Below, piece by piece: positions 1-7,282 of a stretch of 32,823 nucleotides of DNA. The translations under genes and the position numbers were made by a program. This DNA comes from Effusibacillus lacus (GTDB lineage: Bacteria > Bacillota > Bacilli > Tumebacillales > Effusibacillaceae), in assembly GCF_002335525.1 (NCBI RefSeq), contig NZ_BDUF01000043.1, positions 1 through 32,823 on the forward strand, written 5' to 3'. Every line of letters starts with the position of its first letter. The first letter of the stretch is position 1. The notes below the pieces were generated by a model that did no database searches, was not told the origin of the DNA, and saw only the letters and a program-made list of their open reading frames with translations.

Positions 1-42
1 GGTCAGGCTCACTACGGGGCTACATCCCAAAAAACAATCTAC

Positions 43-1308
43 CTATCCATTGTGATCTCTAAAATCTGTGTCTACTATTAAGACTAGCATCATTTTCGTG
101 AGTTTTCCTTGTGCCCACTCATTCGAAACGTCGGTGGCGTAGAAATCCACATCCTTGGAAGACATATTTCGGAGTTCCTGAATGATGAAGCAGAGATGGA
201 ACTGACAATCTTCAAACTTCCAGGCACGTGCATATTTTTCTGCGTTGAGAGTGGCACTCTTGTACGCACTTTGAAAACCTGTTTTTATATGTTTCAGTTC
301 GATTGCCGCGAGAGGCTTGTCTCCTTGCCGAACGACTAGGTCAATCCGATTTCTTTCAAAATGATATTCGGAGTCGATCACAATCCCACTTTCACGGATA
401 TATGGATCAGTCAACCGAAGTCTCAAATAGTAATACCAGAGACAACGCAAAATGCTCTCAGAGTTGATCGTTCCCATTTGACACTCACGCCTTATGTCCT
501 CATTCCAGACCTTTTTGATCGTCCTGTCAATCTTTTCCCGGACAGAGAGAGGGTTCCTTTCACTTACATCATAATTCTCCGGATTCTGTTTCCGGGCAAG
601 AGAGCGATTAAAGTCATCTTCTGACATCTTCAAATGTGATCCGATTCGGAAATAGTCATAATACCCTTCATTGCATTTACGCACGAAAGTTCTCTTGTCG
701 CAGTTAACCTGCTCCGCAAAATTTTCAACGGGATAGAGCACCGGAATGTCGGTCAATGGTTCCAGGGGAACACGAACCAAGTCACCATTTCGCCATAAGG
801 GATTTCCTTTATTATCAAAGAAAGCACCTGCAACACGCTGACGATTGAGATAATCCATAAGGCTTGGCTTATCACATACCCATGTTCCAGCCACCTTAAA
901 CATGGTGAACTCACCGAAATCTGATAGTTGAAGTAGGAATCGCACTGAGATATCCAGTTTCGCTGCCACAACATCAGCAAGAAGAACATCATTGGTCACA
1001 AACCCTGACTCTTTTCTCAATCTGGACTTGGAATGCTGTTTCTTTTCCAGTTTTTCTGCTTTTGGTAGTGCTTGCTCAATATGAGGCTTGATATCAGGGT
1101 GTGCTAATGGAAGCCATTCATTCAGTTGCCTTGGCGACAACTTTTGGAGAACTCCAGGATTAAGGGCCGTAACCTGCTCGGGTGTCAGAGCAAACAACTG
1201 CTCAGTCGATAACTTTTTGAAGTCTTCACCCCTGACCTTGGTAAAAAAAGAGGGGTGGACGTTCCCAATTTCTTTGGGTGGTAACTTTAGAAACTCCTTG
1301 ATGGACAA
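43..1308 (-). CDS. Hypothetical protein with PD-(D/E)XK nuclease-like C-terminal domain
   Basis: The 421-residue protein is not one I recognise as a named family. The first 65 residues contain short degenerate repeats of the pattern L-(S/T)-x-E-Q-(L/V) and L-S-P-R-Q-L, spaced 10-12 residues apart. The C-terminal third carries a nuclease-like signature: D323 in RNRIDLVV, then E337-L-K339 in AAIELKHI, each on a predicted beta strand, as in PD-(D/E)XK enzymes. The start is TTG at 1306-1308. It has an AAGGAAG ribosome binding site nine bases upstream and in-frame stops just before it, so no earlier start is possible. Lying in a putative mobile element, it could be a defence or restriction-type nuclease, but this is inference from the motif only. 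Confidence 0.7.
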   Translation of the reverse strand: MSIKEFLKLPPKEIGNVHPSFFTKVRGEDFKKLSTEQLFALTPEQVTALNPGVLQKLSPRQLNEWLPLAHPDIKPHIEQALPKAEKLEKKQHSKSRLRKESGFVTNDVLLADVVAAKLDISVRFLLQLSDFGEFTMFKVAGTWVCDKPSLMDYLNRQRVAGAFFDNKGNPLWRNGDLVRVPLEPLTDIPVLYPVENFAEQVNCDKRTFVRKCNEGYYDYFRIGSHLKMSEDDFNRSLARKQNPENYDVSERNPLSVREKIDRTIKKVWNEDIRRECQMGTINSESILRCLWYYYLRLRLTDPYIRESGIVIDSEYHFERNRIDLVVRQGDKPLAAIELKHIKTGFQSAYKSATLNAEKYARAWKFEDCQFHLCFIIQELRNMSSKDVDFYATDVSNEWAQGKLTKMMLVLIVDTDFRDHNG

Positions 1309-2199
1309 CGATCATCACTTCCTTAACTAAGTTGTCGACCCCAAGGATAACAAAGTCGGCCATGCTTGTAAAATCGGAATATTGGAAAAATTAAATGAAT
1401 AACGGAATAGTCCACGATCCAGCCGGAAAGATGTGGGACATCGGAATGAAACGGAATGAAAAAAATTTTTGACGTGTGCGTTTTCCAAGGGCTTTAATGG
1501 GTTAAATTGTTAAAGTGGATCGAACTCTCCTTGAAGTCCGTTCATCTACACAGTATTCAGGAGATTCAGTCATGTTTCACATCCTTCAGGGCTTCCTCCA
1601 CATGGATGTAGAGATGCGGTGGCGAATTGGGAAAGCGCTTTTTCTCTACGAGACACGATTCCAGAAGTGTTTCAACTTCTTCCGGTAATTTCATCTCCCC
1701 GCAAAAAATTCAGAAGTAAAAAGGAGTCCCGACCAGCAGGCAGGAAATGCCCTCACGCTCTAAGGAACAATTGCCGACCTGCCTCACAACCGGATGTCCG
1801 CAATTCTCGCAACGCATCATACAAGCCCCTCCTCTCACGATTCAAGTATACCAGATTGCCTCTCTGGTTACTCTGAACCGACTTTCTAGAAGTACGGTAA
1901 AAGGTCATGAAAGGATGGCCCAGCCCCACAAGAACGAGTGGTTGATTGAGAATTTTCAGACGGGCTGGGCACGAACATCAACAAACGCCAAAGGCGGGAA
2001 GGAAAAGGGGAAACAACTTCCAACGTTCGCAATCAAAAATGACCGTATGTTACACCTGCCCCCTCTCTCGGAAACAAAACCATAGGCTCGGTGAAAGGAC
2101 CAACACCGCCACAACCACCGCCTCCCTGGCCCGGTTTCGGATCAGGAAAGAGAATCGGGGGCATTGGCTGAACGGCAGAGGTAGGAGACAGAAAACCCT
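1309..2199. other. Gene-poor stretch of about 0.9 kb
   Basis: I see no convincing gene here. Open frames of 70-110 codons exist on both strands, but they lack good ribosome binding sites and have unlikely composition (a Gly/Pro-rich minus-strand frame at 2033-2245, for example). The region contains short repeated CGGAATGAAA words near 1444-1460 and the inverted repeat listed at 1918-1970. It may hold regulatory or cis-acting sequences of the element, or decayed genes. Confidence 0.5.
1918..1970. repeat. Perfect 9-bp inverted repeat with 35-base loop
   Basis: GCCCAGCCC at 1918-1926 is the exact complement of GGGCTGGGC at 1962-1970. It lies in the gene-free part of the element. There is no U-tract on either side, so it is not an obvious terminator. 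It could be a small structured RNA or a protein-binding site. Confidence 0.4.
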
Positions 2200-2225
2200 G
2201 GGAGAGGACCCCCCTACCCTCTCCC
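2200..2225 (-). terminator. Hairpin after the replication gene
   Basis: GGGAGAGG (2200-2207) pairs with CCTCTCCC (2218-2225), 19 bases beyond the stop of the replication gene. On the minus strand the stem is followed by AGGGTTTTC, only a weak U-tract. It is a probable transcription terminator, though the tail is poor. Confidence 0.45.
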
Positions 2226-2244
2226 CCTGATTTAATATGACACA

Positions 2245-3651
2245 TCAGTTTCCACTTTCGTTAGAGGTGGAGAGTTGAGACCTCAGTTTGCGGATGTGGG
2301 TGTGTGAAAGCCCCATCAAATCAGCCAGTTTGCGGTTTGATGTATTTTCATGTTCGGCAAGAAGATGGCGTAATTCTTCCAGTCTATCTTTAAATCGTTC
2401 TTTGCGTTCATGCTGATATTGTTCCATTGGCCGGACTCCCCTTTGGCGGCGTTTCTCTGACTGAAACTTGGTATTCCGCCGTCTTACCTCCTCACGACTG
2501 ATTATGGTCTGCAGGTGTTTCTGTTCGTCTGCAGTGATGGAGAGCATTCTTATTAGAGTTTCGTTTGTGTAATTGTACCCTGCGGCTTGAAATCCATTTT
2601 GCTGGGCCAACGTATTTAATGTCTTATCTTGCAAGCGATTCCAACCTCGAAGCGCACCTTTGAAGGCACCCAACACCTCCCAATCATGAAGCGGTTCCAT
2701 GAGTCGGGTGTTCATTTCCTTGATTGCTTGGAAAGTGGCTTCTTGGTCGCCGGAATTGCAGAGAAAGTGATATCCGTAGACAAAAAGAAATATCGCACGG
2801 CAGTTAAAAAGGTACCCGTTGCGCATGGAGAGCAGGGTTTCCAAATCCTTGACACGACTGTAATTCAAACTGTGGAGGTTATGAAAACGATGGTGAATCT
2901 TTGGTTGGTCGAACGATGGGGGTTTTTTTTTCTTTTCCGAGGAGGAGAAACATCTTGATTGGGGGCGCTTTGGTGATTTTGGGGGAGTTGGGGGTAAATA
3001 CTCGTCGACGAATTCCCAAATCGAATAGCGTCGCTCGTTCCGATATTCCACAACAACTTCTTCCTGGTTTTTGGAGTTGATTCCTCCATCGCACCGAAAG
3101 ACCCGTGATGGTTCGAGGACGGCGGGGTCGGAGCCAAATTCGTCAAAGAGTTTGTGCAGGAATTGTTCGACTTGATCCCAAACTTCACGCTTGAAAAAGG
3201 GGATGGGCTCCAAAAGCCACACCAATTGGATGCCACGACCCGAGAGGATATTGTAGGAGGGTTCGGGAACCTGTTTTCCGAAGAACTCATTCTCAAGTAT
3301 TTTGAGAACCTTTTTCGGTGTCAGGTTTTTCTTGTAGCAATCCAGATCCACGTAGAGTGCTCGGAACTCCTTCAAGTTCGTGGCTGTACGGCCGATTCTG
3401 TAAAAGTCATTCATTGAAAAATAGAAGTCGTTACCGACCCACTTCTGGAGCAGATCCACAGTGATGTCCTCCAACTTGTAGTGGAATTGGCGGTGGTTCT
3501 TTTTTTCTTTTCCCTTTTTTCTGTGCTTCTCGATCTTGAACAGCGCGATGTAGCCGTCGCTGTTTCCGTGGTGGAACCGGATATGCCGCAATGCCGTTGC
3601 GGCGTGGTCTCTCTGCTTCTGCAGAGCATTTAATTCTCTTGCTGACAACAC
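2245..3651 (-). CDS. Plasmid/element replication protein with AEP-type primase domain
   Basis: The predicted 468-residue protein resembles replication proteins of integrative elements and plasmids with an archaeo-eukaryotic primase fold. The metal-binding motif is ALYVDLDCY, with D102 and D104. It is followed by the glycine-rich SGRGIQLVW at 137-145 and by DPAVLEPSRVFRCDGG at about 175-190, both characteristic of this group. The C-terminus has a helix-turn-helix (RKLADLMGLSHTHIRKLR) preceded by a very basic helical region. The open frame runs further upstream, but GTG at 3649-3651 is preceded at nine bases by AAGGAGG and is the best start. The gene probably primes or initiates replication of the excised element. 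The exact Rep family is not assigned. Confidence 0.75.
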   Translation of the reverse strand: MLSARELNALQKQRDHAATALRHIRFHHGNSDGYIALFKIEKHRKKGKEKKNHRQFHYKLEDITVDLLQKWVGNDFYFSMNDFYRIGRTATNLKEFRALYVDLDCYKKNLTPKKVLKILENEFFGKQVPEPSYNILSGRGIQLVWLLEPIPFFKREVWDQVEQFLHKLFDEFGSDPAVLEPSRVFRCDGGINSKNQEEVVVEYRNERRYSIWEFVDEYLPPTPPKSPKRPQSRCFSSSEKKKKPPSFDQPKIHHRFHNLHSLNYSRVKDLETLLSMRNGYLFNCRAIFLFVYGYHFLCNSGDQEATFQAIKEMNTRLMEPLHDWEVLGAFKGALRGWNRLQDKTLNTLAQQNGFQAAGYNYTNETLIRMLSITADEQKHLQTIISREEVRRRNTKFQSEKRRQRGVRPMEQYQHERKERFKDRLEELRHLLAEHENTSNRKLADLMGLSHTHIRKLRSQLSTSNESGN

Positions 3652-3835
3652 TTTGTTGGTCCTCCTTATTTTAGGAGCACCCCAAACAAAGCAAAAAGGC
3701 CTGCCACCCAATTCAAGCAGCAGGCCAAGGTTTATCCAAGAAAACTTGCGCATCCAGCAACATTTTGGTATACTAATATTGAAGATGCTGCGGAAGCGCA
3801 TAAGCGCCTGGTGCCGGGTAGGGGTCGGCGTCAGA

Positions 3836-3861
3836 TCGATAGGTTTTCCAGAACCTATCGA
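3836..3861. repeat. Perfect 10-bp inverted repeat
   Basis: TCGATAGGTT (3836-3845) and AACCTATCGA (3852-3861) flank a six-base loop. A T-rich run follows after eight bases on the plus strand. It could be an operator, an origin element or a terminator. It lies about 185 bases upstream of the replication protein start. Confidence 0.5.
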
Positions 3862-4081
3862 CCCGTGCTCTTTTTATTTTGTTCGGAATGCAATAAAGAG
3901 AACCGAAAATGGTCTCAGTTGAGCCAAGCGGCCAACGTTTTCACGAAAATATACAGACGTGAATGGAAAATACAGGAGTAAATGAGGATCGTTCATCGAA
4001 TCAAGTGAATGCAGAATGTGGAAAATCCAAGAAGCAAAAACTGAAGATTTTGGTGAAACGGTGAAAACGAGGGTATTCAAG

Positions 4082-4102
4082 AACCTCCGTGATACGGAGG
4101 TT
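4082..4102. repeat. Perfect 9-bp inverted repeat with 3-base loop
   Basis: AACCTCCGT and ACGGAGGTT flank GAT. There is no U-tract on either strand, so a protein-binding site or cruciform is as likely as a terminator. It falls between the small gene at 4238-4483 and the replication gene, both on the minus strand. Confidence 0.45.
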
Positions 4103-4200
4103 AAGAGAGGAAGGTTATGTTAATTTCATTATACTTCGAAACGTGTGTTCGTACAAGTTTATTGACCCAAACATCTGTGAAAAATCATTGATTGAAAAGC

Positions 4201-4231
4201 AGCCAATCCTGGTATACCCCCAGGATTGGCT
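4201..4231 (-). terminator. Strong hairpin terminator after the small unknown gene
   Basis: AGCCAATCCTG (4201-4211) pairs perfectly with CAGGATTGGCT (4221-4231) seven bases after the stop codon of the small gene. On the minus strand the stem runs into GCTTTTC. On the plus strand it is followed by ATATTTTTA, so it may work in both directions. Confidence 0.7.
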
Positions 4232-4237
4232 ATATTT

Positions 4238-4483
4238 TTACGAATTCAGTTTGTACTTTGCACAATCCTCTGCGTAACTGAGTTGATGGAGGATCATTTC
4301 AAGAATGGCCCCAAAATGATGCTCCCTCGCGGAATATGCCTCCCGCATTGCATCGTCTAGCAGTTCTGTCGCCTGACGAATATTTTGGGCGATCATTTTG
4401 ACCCCAGTGGAGGGAGTTGAATTGCATAGTAGCCCACTCACCTCAGAAATACCTTTCATACTTACAGATGATTGATTGTTCAT
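4238..4483 (-). CDS. Small protein of unknown function
   Basis: This is an 81-residue, mostly helical protein that I do not recognise. It has an acidic/alanine-rich central helix (ATELLDDAMREAYSAREHH) and no transmembrane segment or signal peptide. The ATG at 4481-4483 has GGAGG eight bases upstream, which favours it over the in-frame TTG fifteen bases earlier. It sits between the integrase and the replication gene, with a clear terminator downstream. A regulatory or accessory role in the element would fit that position, but there is no sequence evidence for one. Confidence 0.6.
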   Translation of the reverse strand: MNNQSSVSMKGISEVSGLLCNSTPSTGVKMIAQNIRQATELLDDAMREAYSAREHHFGAILEMILHQLSYAEDCAKYKLNS

Positions 4484-4636
4484 GGTGGATACCTCCAAAT
4501 ATGTGTAAACTCACAACCGGTTTTGATGTTGGTTGTGGCCATAAAGGAGGTGAGGGGTATCTTGGGACAACTTCTACTTCAAAATTATAAACGCATACGG
4601 ACGCAATTTCAAATTTTTCGAGAAAAAATTTTTTGT

Positions 4637-5599
4637 CTAGATTTTTATCCTTGAAAATGGGGAGTACTTTTCGTGCTGACTCTTGATATCCCCAGGAGCC
4701 ATATGAATGTACTTTCTGACCATGTACATGGAAGAGTGCCCAAGGATCCGTTGTAGAGAAAAGGGGTCACCGCCGTTCAGAATGTAAAGCAGGGCAAAGG
4801 TATGTCGAAAGGTATGTGGAGACACCCTTTTTGAAGTGATGCCCGCCTTTTTGCCGTATTCTGCAAGTTTCCGTCTCCAATGTCCCACCGTAAAGGGTTT
4901 TCCTTCATACGAAACAAAAACATAATCGGTATCGAAATCTGTGTTTTCATCCATCAATTCCGCAAGCAACCGAGCGATTTTCTTTGTTATCGGAATCTGG
5001 CGATACTTTCGGGATTTTGCATTTTCTGCGGGGATATCTATCAAAAGAGTTCGAAAGTTTACATGGTTGACTTTCATATGAAGCAATTCATTGATGCGTA
5101 TGCCCGTTTCAAGGAGCAGACAAATCATCGTATAGTCACGAAGTCCAACATATGTACTTGTATCAATTTGGTCGAGGAGCCGTTTGATTTCCTCGATCGT
5201 GAGGGATTCGATTTTGTCTTCTTCGACCTTCAAGATCTTGATTTGCTCGTGAAGCGGAAACTCCAGCATGCCTTCTTTGTAACAAAACCGCAGAAATGCC
5301 TTAAGGGGTCGAATACGCACATTTATCGTCATGTTCGAAAGCCCTTTTTCATGCAGCATGTAATGGATGTAGTCCCGGATGATGGTAATATCGATTTCTC
5401 TGATGAAAGCATCTTGTCCCAACCACTCTAAGAAATAGCGGAAAAATGTTCGGTGGTCGTCAAGTGTCCGAGGAGCCAACCCTTCAATTTCCTTAACACG
5501 AATGAACTGTTGGAACGCTTCGATGATCGTAAGACCCTCATGAAAGCGCTCCGTTGAAATGTTGCTTCGCTTGAGTTTTCGATGTGTTTTCGGAAACAT
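4637..5599 (-). CDS. int: Tyrosine recombinase/integrase
   Basis: This 320-residue site-specific recombinase of the XerC/D-like class carries an N-terminal SAM-like core-binding domain (about 23-105) and a C-terminal catalytic domain. The catalytic set is visible: R168 in TGIRINE, H262 and R265 in SPHTFRH, H288 in LGHSS, and the nucleophile Y297 nine residues later. The open frame continues upstream through the tRNA gene, but ATG at 5597-5599 is preceded by GGGAGG and gives the normal family length. The gene is transcribed away from selC. It probably catalyses integration and excision of the element at the tRNA 3' end. Its ribosome binding site lies inside the hairpin at 5604-5644. Confidence 0.9.
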   Translation of the reverse strand: MFPKTHRKLKRSNISTERFHEGLTIIEAFQQFIRVKEIEGLAPRTLDDHRTFFRYFLEWLGQDAFIREIDITIIRDYIHYMLHEKGLSNMTINVRIRPLKAFLRFCYKEGMLEFPLHEQIKILKVEEDKIESLTIEEIKRLLDQIDTSTYVGLRDYTMICLLLETGIRINELLHMKVNHVNFRTLLIDIPAENAKSRKYRQIPITKKIARLLAELMDENTDFDTDYVFVSYEGKPFTVGHWRRKLAEYGKKAGITSKRVSPHTFRHTFALLYILNGGDPFSLQRILGHSSMYMVRKYIHMAPGDIKSQHEKYSPFSRIKI

Positions 5600-5603
5600 G
5601 AAA

Positions 5604-5644
5604 AAACAACCTCCCAAATGGTAATAACCCTTTGGTGGTTGTTT
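5604..5644 (-). terminator. Hairpin with U-tract overlapping the integrase ribosome binding site
   Basis: On the minus strand AAACAACC-A-CCAAA pairs with TTTGG-GA-GGTTGTTT, about 13 base pairs around a 12-base loop, and is followed directly by TTTTTTC and the integrase ATG. The 3' arm contains the integrase GGGAGG. Seen as a terminator, it would stop transcripts coming from selC. Seen as an RNA switch, it would hide the ribosome binding site. Either way it should keep integrase expression low when transcription enters from the host side. Confidence 0.65.
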
Positions 5645-5813
5645 CCTGTGAACAGAGTGTTTTCGGAGTAAACGTTCTTTTTGACAACAGGTCTCCGGTC
5701 TACGGTAATTTTCCCCCGAAAGACCGTACGCCTGGATGAGTTTGTTTTTCCCCGATTTCTTTCTCGTTGATACTCGTTTGAATCTAAATAATTCTTGATT
5801 TGAAAAGGAAAAA

Positions 5814-5910
5814 TGGCGGAAGCGTGTGGGAATCGAACCCACCTGAGACATCCCATGCCTCACGCTCGGTTTTGAAGACCGGGAGGGACACCAGTACCCC
5901 ATCCGCCTCC
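5814..5910 (-). tRNA. selC: tRNA-Sec (anticodon UCA)
   Basis: Read on the minus strand, the 97-base gene begins GGAGGCGG and ends with an encoded CCA. It shows the features that distinguish tRNA-Sec: an anticodon loop CTTCAAA with UCA, a 6-bp D stem (GGGGTA with TGTCCC) closed by a four-base loop, a long variable arm (TGAGGCA with TGTCTCA) and a T arm GTGGG-TTCGATT-CCCAC. The acceptor strand of eight bases pairs except at its last position (G8 opposite A). The first anticodon-stem pair is also C-A. The tRNA inserts selenocysteine at UGA with SelB. Two UGA-containing genes lie about 14 kb away, at 19683 and 20281. Confidence 0.95.
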
Positions 5911-5931
5911 GTATATATTGTCCTCTCCACT

Positions 5932-5961
5932 GTTATAATTGGACAAATATCAATATACCAA
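5932..5961 (-). promoter_or_regulatory. Probable selC promoter
   Basis: On the minus strand TTGGTA (5956-5961) and TATAAC (5932-5937) are separated by 18 bases. The -10 box lies 21 bases before the mature tRNA 5' end. This is consistent with a housekeeping sigma factor promoter giving a short 5' leader. Confidence 0.5.
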
Positions 5962-6264
5962 ATCAGGACAGGGAACTCAAGACATAGTTCTTGGAAAGGA
6001 TGCCGGAGAACGCCAGTCAAACCAAACCCATGAAGATATTGACCGTTTTTAGGTCTGTCCCGACAAGTTTCCCACCGAATAGGGGTGGCCATGGGCATGT
6101 TGACGGCTTCCTGGTTGTTTGCTGTCCACATCATTATTTTACTGATCTCCGTGGCATTCGAAAGTTGCAGGGAGCATTAACCATCATGAGCTATCTTATC
6201 ACGGAGAATCGACGACAAGCGGGTGCAATTCCGTATATCCCGCTAGGATAACGAAAATATCATG
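5962..6264. other. Intergenic stretch between selC and the PhnD-like gene
   Basis: About 300 bases have no recognisable gene or conserved RNA. Short open frames cross it on both strands but lack ribosome binding sites. Only weak short inverted repeats are seen (GAACT/AGTTC near 5975). Confidence 0.4.
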
Positions 6265-6294
6265 TTGCATACCAGAAGTAATAGGTTGTATAAT
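6265..6294 (+). promoter_or_regulatory. Promoter of the PhnD-like operon
   Basis: TTGCAT (6265-6270) and TATAAT (6289-6294) are spaced by 18 bases, 47 bases before the ATG of the lipoprotein gene. This is a near-consensus sigma-A promoter. Confidence 0.65.
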
Positions 6295-6341
6295 CTTTTT
6301 ATATTTTGACCTGTACATTCTGGATCAATAGGAGAGTGACC

Positions 6342-7268
6342 ATGAAACGCAGTAGAATTTTGGTACTGGTTGTTACTTTGATCATGTCACTGGTGGTGGC
6401 CGCGTGCGGCAGTGCGTCCAAGCCGCAGGATAACAAGAACGGAACGGCAACGCCGCCGGCGGCAGAGAATAAGAAAGAGTTCCTTGTGGGGATCATCCCG
6501 GCGGAAGCCAAGTTCTCCGGCAGCTCCAAGGAGAAGCTGCAGCAGTATCTGTCTGAAAAAATCGGACAAAATGTGGTGGTGAAGGATTATCCTGACTACA
6601 ATGGCGTGGTGGAGGCACTGAATGCCGGAAAAATCCAGCTGGCCTATCTGGGACCGCTCACCTATGTGATTGCCCATCACCAAAGCGGTGCGAAACCGGT
6701 GGTGGTTCGTACAACCAACGGTGGAAAGCCATTCTACTACTCTTACATCATCACACCGGCTGATTCCAAGTTGAACACGCTGGATGACCTTGTCAAGAAC
6801 TCTAAGGAACTGAAGTTTGCCTTCGGTGATATCAACTCCACTTCCGGTTCTCTTGTGCCTGGAGCCGAGTTGCGCAGGCAGGGTGTCTTTACGGACAGAA
6901 ACACCCACAAATTCAAGGAACTGGCCTACACGGGCTCGCATGATATCACGGCTAAATCCATACAGGCCAAAAAGTATGACGCAGGAGCCATTGACTCCGC
7001 ATACTTTGACAAGCTGATCGCCAAAGGCGAAATCAAGAAAGAAGACTACAAAATCATCTGGAAATCGGAGGAACTCTTCCAGTATCCGTTCGCAGTCAAT
7101 AAGGACGTAAGCGACGACACTGTGAAGAAACTCCAGGACGCGTTTGTTGCGCTCAAGGATAAAGAGATTCTCGATGCGTTTGCGGCAGACGGGTTTGTGG
7201 TAACGAAGAACGAAGACTTTGAGGCGATCCGGAAAGTGGCAGAATCGGAAGGACGTCTGAAGAAGTAG
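6342..7268 (+). CDS. phnD: PhnD-type substrate-binding lipoprotein of an ABC transporter
   Basis: The 308-residue protein has a lipoprotein signal peptide ending in the lipobox VVAAC-G, so it should be anchored outside the membrane. The mature part is a PhnD/SsuA-like periplasmic binding domain (phosphate/phosphite/phosphonate family). Its typical segments are LVGIIPAEAKF, LNAGKIQLAYLGPLTY and FGDINSTSGSLVPGAEL. The ATG at 6342 follows AGGAGAG at five bases. phnE comes 14 bases downstream. The family handles small oxyanions such as phosphonate or phosphite, and the actual substrate cannot be read from sequence. Because it lies beside selC, a selenium oxyanion is an imaginable alternative, without direct support. 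Confidence 0.85.
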   Translation: MKRSRILVLVVTLIMSLVVAACGSASKPQDNKNGTATPPAAENKKEFLVGIIPAEAKFSGSSKEKLQQYLSEKIGQNVVVKDYPDYNGVVEALNAGKIQLAYLGPLTYVIAHHQSGAKPVVVRTTNGGKPFYYSYIITPADSKLNTLDDLVKNSKELKFAFGDINSTSGSLVPGAELRRQGVFTDRNTHKFKELAYTGSHDITAKSIQAKKYDAGAIDSAYFDKLIAKGEIKKEDYKIIWKSEELFQYPFAVNKDVSDDTVKKLQDAFVALKDKEILDAFAADGFVVTKNEDFEAIRKVAESEGRLKK

Positions 7269-7282
7269 ACGGCGGTGGTTGC

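Larger units (their letters stand above)
3652..4200. other. Gene-free stretch upstream of the replication gene, possible origin region
   Basis: About 550 bases have no convincing gene. A 33-codon plus-strand frame at 3963-4064, encoding a Lys-rich peptide, has no ribosome binding site. The stretch contains two perfect inverted repeats (3836-3861 and 4082-4102) and a short AAGCGC direct repeat near 3794-3806. Its place directly upstream of a primase-type replication gene makes it a candidate origin or control region. That is inference from position only. Confidence 0.4.
1..5813. mobile_element. Part of an integrated element next to selC (left end outside window)
   Basis: This stretch holds a tyrosine recombinase, a primase-type replication protein with a C-terminal helix-turn-helix, a small unknown protein and a PD-(D/E)XK-like protein, all on the minus strand. 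The recombinase gene starts about 215 bases beyond the CCA end of the selenocysteine tRNA. That is the usual arrangement when an element uses a tRNA 3' end as its attachment site. No conjugation, capsid or mobilisation genes are visible. I found no second copy of the tRNA 3' end in the window, so the far end must lie to the left if the element is intact. The boundary at 5813 is inferred from the tRNA end and is not proven by a direct repeat. Confidence 0.6.

Noticed and set aside
1619-2230. Plus-strand frames of 85-112 codons in the gene-poor stretch
   Set aside because: They overlap one another in different frames, lack ribosome binding sites and look like no known protein.
3788-3798. GCGGAAGCG near 3790 as the second attachment site matching the tRNA-Sec end
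   Set aside because: Only nine bases are shared with the tRNA 3' region, with no extension on either side; too short for an attachment core.
5800-5902. Integrase reading frame extended to position 5902
   Set aside because: The extension runs through the tRNA-Sec gene; a proper start with a ribosome binding site is at 5599.
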